Shown: piece after piece, positions 1 to 5,588 of the stretch | Position numbering within the stretch: position 1 is the first letter of the stretch | Layout: each line of letters opens with the position of its first letter | Assembly (NCBI GenBank): GCA_018061225.1 | Contig: JAGOUK010000099.1 | Coordinates: forward strand, 1-5,588 | Source: Candidatus Omnitrophota bacterium | GTDB lineage: Bacteria; Omnitrophota; Gorgyraeia; 2-02-FULL-51-18; JAGOUK01 | Reading direction: 5' to 3' | DNA length: 5,588 nt | Position numbers and translations under genes: made by a program | Notes under the pieces: generated by a model | The model's input: the letters and a program-made list of their open reading frames with translations, nothing else | Database searches by the model: none | Told to the model about the DNA's origin: nothing

Positions 1-1327
1 GGCCGTCATCCGCGTAATAAACGGGAATGCGGTGTCCCCACCAGATTTGCCGCGAAATACACCAGTCGCGGATATTCGTCATCCACTCCATATACGTCTT
101 GGACCAACGCTCCGGATGAAACTTGGTGTGACCAGACTCAACGGCGGCGATCGCCGGCTCGGCGAGGGGCTTCATTTTGACAAACCACTGATCGGAGCAA
201 TACGGCTCAACAATGGTGTCGCAGCGATAGCAATGCCCGACGGAATGAGTGTGTTCTTTGATTTCGAGCAGAATTCCCTGTGTCTGCAGGTCCTCGATGA
301 TTTTTTTGCGGGCGGCAAATCGGTCCATGCCCTTGTACGGGCCGGCATTGGCATTGAGTGTGCCGTCGGGATTGAGAATATTGATGGACTCAAGACCATG
401 CTTCTTGCCGAGCTCAAAGTCGACGGGGTCATGAGCCGGTGTAATCTTGAGCGCGCCAGTACCAAACGCAGGGTCGATCTGCTCATCCTGAATCAGCCGC
501 AGCTTGCGGCCCAGCAGCGGCAGCACCAGGCTCTGACCGATGAGATGCTTATAGCGCCCATCTTCCGGATGAAAGCCCACCGCCGTGTCGCCCAACAGAG
601 TCTCGGGACGCGTGGTCGCGATGACGATGGAGTTCTTGCCGTCCTCGGTCATGTAGCGCAGATGATAAAAGGCGCCTTGCAGGTCTCGGTGAGCTGCCTC
701 TTCGTCCGAAAGCGCCGTCTGACAGCGCGTGCACCAGTTGATGATGTAATTGGAGCGATAGATCAGCCCCTTGTCATAAAGGCGGACAAACACCTCTTTG
801 ACGGCGCGCGAAAGCCCCTCATCCATCGTGAAGCGGATGCGGTCCCAGTCGCAGGAGCAGCCCAGACGCTGAAGCTGTTCGATGATGCGGTTGCCGTATT
901 GGTCGCGCCATTGCCAGACGCGGTCGACGAATTTTTCGCGGCCGAGCTCGGCGCGGCTTGAGCCTTCTTTGCGCAGCGCTTTTTCCACGACATTCTGCGT
1001 GGCGATGCCCGCGTGATCGGTGCCGGGCATCCAGAGCGTGTTGTAGCCGTTCATGCGGTAATACCGCGTCAGAATATCCTGAATGGTGTTGTTGAGCGCG
1101 TGGCCCATATGAAGCGCGCCCGTGACATTGGGCGGCGGGATAACCATCGAAAATACTTTGCCGGCGGCATTGGGCTTATCCGGCGCGTGAAAAACTTTTT
1201 TCTCATCCCAAATACGGCGCCACTTTTTCTCAACTTCGACCGGCGCGTAGGCCTTGGGCATTTCGGGGGCGCCGGCGAGGCCGTCCGGGATGTTGGAAGC
1301 TTGAGTGTTGGGATCCGGCACGCTCAT
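1..1327 (-). CDS. valS: Valyl-tRNA synthetase, N-terminal half (3' end of gene outside window)
   Basis: Class Ia aminoacyl-tRNA synthetase that charges tRNA-Val in the cytoplasm and hydrolyses mischarged Thr-tRNA-Val. The frame is open from ATG 1327 to the window edge and gives 442 residues, about half the usual ~880. Visible in order: the class I HIGH signature as HMGH (73-76, within PPPNVTGALHMGHAL); a Cys pair 199/202 and a second pair 366/369 that together fit one zinc site; the CP1 editing domain with TTRPET (238-243) and KITPAHDPVD (294-303), which keeps the Lys, Thr and two Asp expected for Thr-tRNA-Val editing; and the return to the Rossmann fold at WCISRQIWWGHRIP (422-435). The KMSKS motif and anticodon-binding domain lie beyond the window. 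The start overlaps the cimA stop as ATGA with no clear Shine-Dalgarno, suggesting translational coupling. Met23, just before the usual PKAY beginning, is an alternative start. Confidence 0.97.
   Translation of the reverse strand, partial: MSVPDPNTQASNIPDGLAGAPEMPKAYAPVEVEKKWRRIWDEKKVFHAPDKPNAAGKVFSMVIPPPNVTGALHMGHALNNTIQDILTRYYRMNGYNTLWMPGTDHAGIATQNVVEKALRKEGSSRAELGREKFVDRVWQWRDQYGNRIIEQLQRLGCSCDWDRIRFTMDEGLSRAVKEVFVRLYDKGLIYRSNYIINWCTRCQTALSDEEAAHRDLQGAFYHLRYMTEDGKNSIVIATTRPETLLGDTAVGFHPEDGRYKHLIGQSLVLPLLGRKLRLIQDEQIDPAFGTGALKITPAHDPVDFELGKKHGLESINILNPDGTLNANAGPYKGMDRFAARKKIIEDLQTQGILLEIKEHTHSVGHCYRCDTIVEPYCSDQWFVKMKPLAEPAIAAVESGHTKFHPERWSKTYMEWMTNIRDWCISRQIWWGHRIPVYYADDG
1324..1327 (-). promoter_or_regulatory. 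ATGA stop/start overlap, cimA to valS
   Basis: The TGA stop of cimA (1326-1324) and the ATG start of valS (1327-1325) share the tetranucleotide ATGA. The bases just upstream (GCTCAAACG) contain no purine-rich Shine-Dalgarno, so valS translation is probably started by ribosomes finishing cimA. The overlap is read directly; the coupling is inferred. Confidence 0.75.
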
Positions 1328-2907
1328 CGTTTGAGCAACTTGTATTCGATCGAGTCCAACAGCGCTCGCCAGGAGGCCTCGATCATGTTTTCGCTGATGC
1401 CGACCGTGGTCCAGGATCCGTTCTCATCCGTGGACTCCACGAACACGCGGACCTTTGCGGCCGTTCCGGATTTCTGATCCAGCACGCGGACTTTGAAGTC
1501 CGATAGATGCATCTTGGTCAGCTGAGGATACGACTTGCTGAGCGCCTTGCGCAGCGCCGAATCCAGCGCGTTGACCGGACCATCGCCCTGCGCGGCGGTC
1601 AGTTCTTCGGCGCCTTTAACCTTGAGGTGCACGGTCGCCTCACTCACAGGAGGCTGATTTGCTTCGGAGATAACGACCGCCTTGTAGCCGAGAACATCAA
1701 AGAACGGCTTGTGCTTTGTGAGCGTCTTATGAACCAGCAGCTCAAAGCTCGCCTCGGCCGCCTCAAACTGATAACCCTCGTTCTCAAGCTTCTGCACGAG
1801 TTCGTGGATCTTCTTGGTCTTCGGACTTTCCTTCGTGAGCGAAGCGTCCAAAGCCTGAGCCTTGATCATGATATTGGATTTACCCGAGAGCTCGCTGGTC
1901 AAAAAGCGCCGCGAATTACCGACCACCTCAGGAAGAATGTGCTCGTAAGTTTTCGGGTTCTTGAGCATGGCGTTGATGTGGACGCCGCCCTTATGCGCGA
2001 AGGCGCTCTTGCCGACATACGGCTGATTGTTCTGGATGACCAGATTAGCGACTTCGCCGATGTAATGCGCCGTCTCGGTCAGTTGTTTCATATGCGACGG
2101 CTCGATGCACGCGAAGCCCATCTTGAGCTGCAAATTAGCGATCAGGGCGACGAGATCCGCGTTGCCGCAGCGTTCGCCGAAGCCGTTGATGGTTCCCTGT
2201 ACGTGACGCGCCCCGCATTCGACCGCGGCCAGGGCGTTGGCGATGCCGGTGCCCGCGTCATTGTGGGTGTGAATGCCGAGCGGGGCGTCGATATGACCCT
2301 TAACTTCGGTGACGATGCGGGCGATTTCGGACGGGAGCGTCCCGCCGTTCGTGTCGCACAGCACCAACACCCGGGCGCCGGAACCGTACGCGGCTTGCAG
2401 CGTCTTGATCGCGTAATCGGGATTGGCTTTGTAGCCGTCAAAAAAATGTTCCGCGTCATAGATCACTTCGCGGCCTTTGGACTTGAGGAATTTAACCGAG
2501 TCCGAGATCATGTCGAGATTTTCGGTCAGGGGCACTCTCAGCGCCTCTTTGACATGAAAATCCCAGGTCTTACCGAAGATGGTGACGGCCGGCGTCTTGG
2601 AGGCGACCAGGTCGCGGAGATTGCCGTCCTCGGATGCCTTGGTGCCCGCGCGGCGGGTTGATCCGAAGGCCGTGAGCTTTGCATTCTTAAATTTGATCTT
2701 CAGGGCTTCTTTAAAAAATGCCTGGTCCTTGGGGTTGGAGCCGGGCCAACCGCCCTCGATGTACGCGACGCCCAGCTGGTCAAGCTTTTCGGCGATGCGG
2801 AGCTTGTCCTGCACCGAAAACGAGATCCCCTCGCCTTGAGATCCATCCCGCAGCGTGGTGTCGTAGATTTCGACCGACTGATTTTTGAGAGACTTTATCT
2901 TCGTCAT
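1324..2907 (-). CDS. cimA: (R)-citramalate synthase
   Basis: Condenses pyruvate and acetyl-CoA to (R)-citramalate, the first step of the threonine-independent route to 2-oxobutyrate and isoleucine. The 527-residue length is normal for the CimA family of the TIGR00977 type. The N-terminal TIM barrel (about 1-290) carries YDTTLRDGSQ (15-24, with the catalytic Arg20 and metal-binding Asp21), IEGGWPGSNPKD (50-61), which favours CimA over 2-isopropylmalate synthase, the metal-ligand motif HTHND (213-217) and NGFGERCGNADL (241-252). SAFAHKGGVH (301-310) marks the linker region with its conserved His. The C-terminal LeuA-type regulatory domain (about 385-525) includes GDGPVNALDSALRKAL and ends in a helix, IEASWRALLDSIEYKLL; it would be the site of isoleucine feedback. 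ATG 2907 is supported by a GAGGAG ribosome binding site. The gene follows lysC by 37 bases and overlaps valS by 4. Confidence 0.96.
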   Translation of the reverse strand: MTKIKSLKNQSVEIYDTTLRDGSQGEGISFSVQDKLRIAEKLDQLGVAYIEGGWPGSNPKDQAFFKEALKIKFKNAKLTAFGSTRRAGTKASEDGNLRDLVASKTPAVTIFGKTWDFHVKEALRVPLTENLDMISDSVKFLKSKGREVIYDAEHFFDGYKANPDYAIKTLQAAYGSGARVLVLCDTNGGTLPSEIARIVTEVKGHIDAPLGIHTHNDAGTGIANALAAVECGARHVQGTINGFGERCGNADLVALIANLQLKMGFACIEPSHMKQLTETAHYIGEVANLVIQNNQPYVGKSAFAHKGGVHINAMLKNPKTYEHILPEVVGNSRRFLTSELSGKSNIMIKAQALDASLTKESPKTKKIHELVQKLENEGYQFEAAEASFELLVHKTLTKHKPFFDVLGYKAVVISEANQPPVSEATVHLKVKGAEELTAAQGDGPVNALDSALRKALSKSYPQLTKMHLSDFKVRVLDQKSGTAAKVRVFVESTDENGSWTTVGISENMIEASWRALLDSIEYKLLKR

Positions 2908-2912
2908 AAAAA

Positions 2913-2918
2913 CTCCTC
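2913..2918 (-). promoter_or_regulatory. Ribosome binding site of cimA
   Basis: GAGGAG on the minus strand, followed by TTTTT and the ATG at 2907, a 5-base spacing. This strong Shine-Dalgarno fixes the cimA start and lies just downstream of the intercistronic hairpin at 2924-2942. Confidence 0.8.
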
Positions 2919-2923
2919 GAGAC

Positions 2924-2942
2924 CCCGGGGCTTGGCCCCGAG
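2924..2942 (-). other. GC-rich intercistronic hairpin between lysC and cimA
   Basis: In the minus-strand transcript CTCGGGGC, a CAA loop and GCCCCGGG form an 8-bp stem including one G-U pair (positions 2941 and 2925). It begins about two bases after the lysC stop codon and ends six bases before the cimA Shine-Dalgarno. No U-tract follows directly; the T5 run comes only after the ribosome binding site, so this is a poor intrinsic terminator. It could stabilise the upstream message, tune cimA expression, or be a partial terminator. The structure is seen; the role is inferred. Confidence 0.6.
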
Positions 2943-2944
2943 CC

Positions 2945-3439
2945 TTAGACCGACATGTACTGGTCTTTTTTCGTTACAAAATGATCGTGCAGCACTTTGA
3001 CCGCGCGGTCGGCATCTTTGCCGGCAACAGTCACGGCGATTTTGATCTCGCTGGTCGAGATCATGTCGATGTTGATGCGGCTCTTGCCGAGCACTTCGAA
3101 CATATCGGCCGCGACACCCGAATGGCTGCGCATGCCGACTCCGACGACCGAAACCTTCGCAATATTCTTGTCGATGATGATCTGCTTCTTGGCGATGACG
3201 GGGCGAATCTCACCGATAGCTTTGAGCGAGGTGTTCACGTCATCCGCGGGAACCGTGAAAGAGATATCGGTTTTGCCTGTGCGGCTGACGTTCTGAACGA
3301 TCATGTCGACGTTCACGCCGGCCTTGGCCACTTCGCGGAAGATGTTGCCGGCGATTCCCGGACGGTCGGGCACATCAGCGATCGTGATCTTGGCTTCTTT
3401 CTTGCTGACACTGACTCCGCGGACGAGGATCTTTTCCAT
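2945..3439 (-). CDS. lysC: Predicted aspartate kinase beta subunit from an internal in-frame start of lysC
   Basis: An internal ATG at 3439 (Met252 of LysC) is preceded by AAAGGAG with an 8-base spacing and would give a 164-residue product beginning MEKILVRGVSVSKKEAK. It consists of the two ACT regulatory repeats without the kinase domain. Aspartate kinases of Corynebacterium glutamicum, Bacillus subtilis (AK II) and Thermus are known alpha2beta2 enzymes whose beta subunit comes from such an internal start, and the start here falls at the equivalent place. The Shine-Dalgarno and ATG are seen directly; production of the subunit is inferred. Confidence 0.7.
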   Translation of the reverse strand: MEKILVRGVSVSKKEAKITIADVPDRPGIAGNIFREVAKAGVNVDMIVQNVSRTGKTDISFTVPADDVNTSLKAIGEIRPVIAKKQIIIDKNIAKVSVVGVGMRSHSGVAADMFEVLGKSRINIDMISTSEIKIAVTVAGKDADRAVKVLHDHFVTKKDQYMSV

Positions 3440-4192
3440 CGATTTGTCTCCTTTGATGATCCAGGTTCCCTGCTCCTCGTTCATGCTCGACCGCACATGC
3501 AGCGGCACGTCATACTTGCCGGCCACTTCGATGGAACGCGGCTGCATCACCTGCGCTCCGGCGGAGGCCATCTCGAGCATTTCCTCGTAGCTGATTTTGT
3601 CGATCTTGCGCGCATCCGGCAAGATGCGCGGATCGGTCGAATAAATACCGTTCACGTCCGTATAAATTTCGCAGGCATCCGCGCTGAGCGCTTTGGCCAC
3701 CGCAACCGCCGTCAGGTCCGAACCGCCGCGTCCCAGCGTCGTGATTTCCATGTTGGCATCAATACCCTGGAATCCGGCAATGATCACAACTTTGCCCGCG
3801 TTGAGCTCGCGAATGACGCGTTGCTTGCGGATACCGAGAATGCGGGCGCGGGTATGCGACGAATCCGTTCGGATGCCGACCTGATACCCATTGAGCGACA
3901 CCGCGCCAACGCCCAACTCATGCAATGCCATGGCCATGAGCGCGGTGGAGATCTGCTCGCCCGTCGACAGCAGCATGTCCAATTCGCGTCGGGAAGGGTT
4001 GGCAGTGATTTTGCCGCAAAGGTCCAAAAGATCGTCCGTGGTGTCTCCCAGCGCGCTAACAATCACCGCGACCTGATTCCCCGCGGCGCGGGTCTTGGCA
4101 ATGCGGGCGGCAACCCGCTGAATGCGTTCCGGATTGGCGACACTGGAGCCGCCGTATTTTTGGACAATGAGCTTGGTTTTTTTGAGATTCAC
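2945..4192 (-). CDS. lysC: Aspartate kinase with two ACT domains (alpha subunit / full-length product)
   Basis: Phosphorylates L-aspartate to 4-phospho-aspartate, the committed step to lysine, threonine, methionine and diaminopimelate. I choose GTG 4192 (415 residues) because AGAGGG lies 7 bases upstream; the in-frame TTG at 4198 would leave only one base of spacing. The N-terminal amino acid kinase domain shows KYGGSSV (from residue 12), VSALGDTTDDLLDL (46-59), GRGGSDLTAVAVA (154-166; many homologues have SDTTA) and TDVNGIYSTDPRI (178-190). The C-terminal part holds two ACT-type repeats, ITIADVPDRPG (from 269) and KVSVVGVGMRSHSG (from 346) ending in INIDMISTSEIKIAV, typical of monofunctional, lysine- and/or threonine-inhibited enzymes. 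An internal start at 3439 probably yields a separate beta subunit. The gene starts 15 bases after the ApgM-like gene, consistent with one operon feeding threonine synthesis. Confidence 0.96.
   Translation of the reverse strand: MNLKKTKLIVQKYGGSSVANPERIQRVAARIAKTRAAGNQVAVIVSALGDTTDDLLDLCGKITANPSRRELDMLLSTGEQISTALMAMALHELGVGAVSLNGYQVGIRTDSSHTRARILGIRKQRVIRELNAGKVVIIAGFQGIDANMEITTLGRGGSDLTAVAVAKALSADACEIYTDVNGIYSTDPRILPDARKIDKISYEEMLEMASAGAQVMQPRSIEVAGKYDVPLHVRSSMNEEQGTWIIKGDKSMEKILVRGVSVSKKEAKITIADVPDRPGIAGNIFREVAKAGVNVDMIVQNVSRTGKTDISFTVPADDVNTSLKAIGEIRPVIAKKQIIIDKNIAKVSVVGVGMRSHSGVAADMFEVLGKSRINIDMISTSEIKIAVTVAGKDADRAVKVLHDHFVTKKDQYMSV
3448..3454 (-). promoter_or_regulatory. Internal Shine-Dalgarno for the LysC beta subunit
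   Basis: AAAGGAG inside the lysC coding sequence (codons for Ile-Lys-Gly-Asp in the kinase-ACT linker), 8 bases before ATG 3439. It is a better ribosome binding site than the one at the lysC start itself. Confidence 0.7.
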
Positions 4193-4199
4193 GATCAAA

Positions 4200-4205
4200 C
4201 CCTCT
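4200..4205 (-). promoter_or_regulatory. Ribosome binding site of lysC
   Basis: AGAGGG lies 7 bases before GTG 4192 and immediately after the stop of the ApgM-like gene (TAA 4210-4208). It decides for GTG 4192 over TTG 4198 as the lysC start. Confidence 0.65.
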
Positions 4206-4207
4206 GC

Positions 4208-5383
4208 TTAAATGATCTTTTTAAAAAATTCTGATGCGGAAATAGCCTTGCCGGTGTCAGAAGCCGCCTCTTCCGTGAATTCGGCCTTGTTGGAAGAAGG
4301 CTCTCCCGCGCCCCAAATCAGATACGGCGCTTCTGTTGACGTCCGTTCACGGCGCGCAGAAGCGGTCACATGACCTGAGACTATTGCAAGACGGCCCGAG
4401 GGCCCGACGCGGTCTCGTAAGGGACCCACGATATGTTGATCCAGCGCTTCGATCCAACGAATCTTTTTTTTGTAATCTCCGATGAGCGCGCTGCGGTCCA
4501 TGCCGGGCAGCTGCAGGTAAAGGCAGTCGTGAGTCTTCAAAAGGCCAAAGAATCTCTCCGCAAGTTCCGCGAGATCTGACGGCTCCGCTTTGGAGCTCGT
4601 GAAGGCTGGGTGCCAGTCGATCCCGACGGCAAGAGCCGCTCCCTTCCACGCGTCCGACGACGACATCACCACCGCTCGCCCGCTTCCTGCGAATGCATTA
4701 TGAACAAGCGCGTGACCCGCGCCCCAAACCCACAGGGCGTTGGCTGGATTTTCGCTTAAGTCCACCCGAACCTTATTGACCTCGTGTGTCTCGAGGATCT
4801 CAGCTGCTTCCGCCAAAAGGCCCTTCAGCCGAGCCCCCGCTCCGGATCGGGACCAAGCCCCATATTGCTCGGCTCCAACGGCCGCGATGGGATCGGTCAG
4901 ATTGAGCTCGTCAAATTTGTCGCCGGCTTCGTCCTGCCGAATGCTGAGAACATGGCATTTGGGTTCGCCGGAATAAAAACGAATATCTCTAGCCTTGAAG
5001 GCCCGGTTTAAGCTCTCAAAAAGAGCAGCGCTTTCGCGATCACCAATGCCGCCGGCCCAAGGATCGACCAGCTTTCCGTCCAATACAGTCACCAGGCGGC
5101 AGGCCAGGAGCCAGTCATTGCTGGCGGCCTTGAGTTCGATGGCGGCCGCAGATAGCGGGCCGCGGGCCGCATTGTTGGCGCCCGAATAACCCAGGAGACT
5201 CATGGACATCAGCGCCTCTGAGGGAAAAGCCTTGCTCTCACCCAATCGAAGCCTGCCCACCGATCCTTCGCGGGCAAGCGCGTTGATGTTGGGTTTTTTG
5301 GCAACCTCTAACGGTGTCTTGTTGTCGAGCTGTTCCAAGGGCTCGTCGGCGATTCCGTCAACGGCCAAGATGATGCGCTTCAT
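4208..5383 (-). CDS. apgM: ApgM-family protein (proposed homoserine kinase / cofactor-independent phosphoglycerate mutase), active site apparently degenerate
   Basis: A 391-residue protein of the archaeal-type cofactor-independent phosphoglycerate mutase family (alkaline phosphatase superfamily). Its place between thrC and lysC is where the TIGR02535-type proposed homoserine kinase is found. Family landmarks: ILAVDGIADEP (5-15, metal ligand Asp9 kept), NKTPLEVAKKPNINALAREG (21-40), SLLGY (62-66), RGPLSAAA (74-81), NALWVWGAG (215-223), SSDAWKG (242-248), GDYKKKIRWIEALDQHIVGP (302-321) and the C-terminal TGKAISASEFF. Expected catalytic motifs look altered: PGSDxA is PSEAL (54-58), PDExGH is PGMDRS (293-298), DHxTP is GHVTA (337-341), RTH is RTS (347-349), and AGH is AGG (110-112). 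The frame is intact and flanking motifs stay in register, so this is not a simple frameshift. ATG 5383 overlaps the thrC stop. Family placement is firm; enzymatic activity is doubtful. Family motifs are quoted from memory, without an alignment. Confidence 0.8.
   Translation of the reverse strand: MKRIILAVDGIADEPLEQLDNKTPLEVAKKPNINALAREGSVGRLRLGESKAFPSEALMSMSLLGYSGANNAARGPLSAAAIELKAASNDWLLACRLVTVLDGKLVDPWAGGIGDRESAALFESLNRAFKARDIRFYSGEPKCHVLSIRQDEAGDKFDELNLTDPIAAVGAEQYGAWSRSGAGARLKGLLAEAAEILETHEVNKVRVDLSENPANALWVWGAGHALVHNAFAGSGRAVVMSSSDAWKGAALAVGIDWHPAFTSSKAEPSDLAELAERFFGLLKTHDCLYLQLPGMDRSALIGDYKKKIRWIEALDQHIVGPLRDRVGPSGRLAIVSGHVTASARRERTSTEAPYLIWGAGEPSSNKAEFTEEAASDTGKAISASEFFKKII
5380..5383 (-). 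promoter_or_regulatory. ATGA stop/start overlap, thrC to apgM-like gene
   Basis: The thrC stop TGA (5382-5380) and the ATG of the next gene (5383-5381) share ATGA. Only a weak GAG lies upstream at about 8 bases. The arrangement favours coupled translation and roughly matched amounts of the two proteins, the latter being inference. Confidence 0.75.
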
Positions 5384-5588
5384 CGGTCAATCTCGGCCAA
5401 AACATGGTCGCGCGTCGCCGGGATCGGTCGCGGCGCGCCGATGCTCTTGAGCGCGGTATCAGGATCTTTGAGACCATGACCGGTGAGCACGCAAACACAG
5501 GTTGGCTTTTTGGCTGAGCCGGCCGGTCCCGTAAAATATCCATTTTTAGACAGTTCAAGCAGGCCCGCCACACTCGCCGCGCTCGCGG
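5380..5588 (-). CDS. thrC: Threonine synthase, C-terminal 68 residues (5' end outside window)
   Basis: PLP enzyme that converts O-phospho-L-homoserine to L-threonine and phosphate. Only the C-terminus is present and the frame is open to the window edge. The first residues, ASAASVAGLLEL, match the EPASAASVAGL segment typical of threonine synthases; the cut codon, with its last two bases CC, allows the expected Pro. VCVLTGHGLKDPDTA near the C-terminus is the other family hallmark. The rest is a short variable tail ending in TGA 5380. The PLP-binding lysine and substrate loops lie outside the window. The gene ends in an ATGA overlap with the ApgM-like gene, which supports joint expression of the threonine branch. 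Confidence 0.93.
   Translation of the reverse strand, partial: ASAASVAGLLELSKNGYFTGPAGSAKKPTCVCVLTGHGLKDPDTALKSIGAPRPIPATRDHVLAEIDR

Noticed and set aside
32..961. 309-codon open frame on the plus strand opposite valS
   Set aside because: The minus-strand frame encodes ValS with HMGH and editing motifs throughout this stretch, so the plus-strand frame is a shadow.
1507..2661. 384-codon open frame on the plus strand opposite cimA
   Set aside because: Antisense shadow of cimA; low-complexity Arg/Leu/Val-rich translation with no family resemblance and no convincing ribosome binding site.
2908..2942. Intrinsic terminator ending the operon after lysC
   Set aside because: The stem is strong, but the T run does not follow it directly and lies between the cimA Shine-Dalgarno and its ATG.
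2945..4198. TTG at 4198 as the lysC start
   Set aside because: The AGAGGG ribosome binding site would be one base from TTG but is 7 bases from GTG 4192.
2885..4234. 449-codon open frame on the plus strand opposite lysC
   Set aside because: It is the antisense of lysC, which has clear family motifs. The predicted protein is rich in His, Asp and Arg with no recognisable domain, as expected from the complement of GC-biased codons.
4208..5383. Frameshift or pseudogene decay as the explanation for missing catalytic motifs in the ApgM-like gene
   Set aside because: One uninterrupted frame carries family motifs before, between and after the altered sites, start and stop fit the neighbours tightly, and length is normal. 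Substitutions rather than frame errors explain the differences.
1..5588. CRISPR array, insertion sequence, tRNA or rRNA gene, riboswitch, or defence/mobile system
   Set aside because: Five overlapping or closely spaced metabolic and translation genes cover nearly every base; no direct repeat arrays, transposase motifs, RNA gene signatures or leader-sized gaps were seen.

Overview
This window is a compact stretch of bacterial chromosome in which five genes run on the minus strand with almost no space between them. In transcription order (high to low coordinates) they are: the 3' end of threonine synthase (thrC), an ApgM-family protein of the alkaline-phosphatase superfamily, aspartate kinase (lysC), (R)-citramalate synthase (cimA), and the N-terminal half of valyl-tRNA synthetase (valS). 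The largest gap is 37 bases and two junctions are 4-base ATGA overlaps, so a single polycistronic unit is likely. Both ends are cut by the window. No RNA gene, mobile element, CRISPR array or large intergenic region is visible.

The organism looks like a free-living, amino-acid-prototrophic Gram-negative-type bacterium of moderately high G+C. The cluster thrC / ApgM-like / lysC / cimA resembles gene sets I associate with deltaproteobacteria-like, Omnitrophota/PVC-like and similar deep-branching groups. The taxon cannot be fixed from this sequence.

Functionally, LysC commits aspartate to the aspartate family, ThrC makes threonine from phosphohomoserine, and the ApgM-family gene between them sits where a proposed replacement homoserine kinase (the TIGR02535-type 'hyp_Hser_kinase') is found in other bacteria. 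CimA makes citramalate from pyruvate and acetyl-CoA, a threonine-independent entry to 2-oxobutyrate and isoleucine. ValS charges tRNA-Val and its start codon overlaps the cimA stop codon.

Two points deserve attention. First, the ApgM-family protein keeps the fold and length of its family but appears to lack most expected catalytic and metal-binding residues, so it may be a pseudoenzyme or a repurposed enzyme. Second, lysC contains a well-formed in-frame Shine-Dalgarno and ATG at the boundary of its ACT regulatory region, which predicts a separate beta subunit from the same gene. The rest is conventional housekeeping metabolism; I do not see a defence, mobile or otherwise novel multi-gene system.
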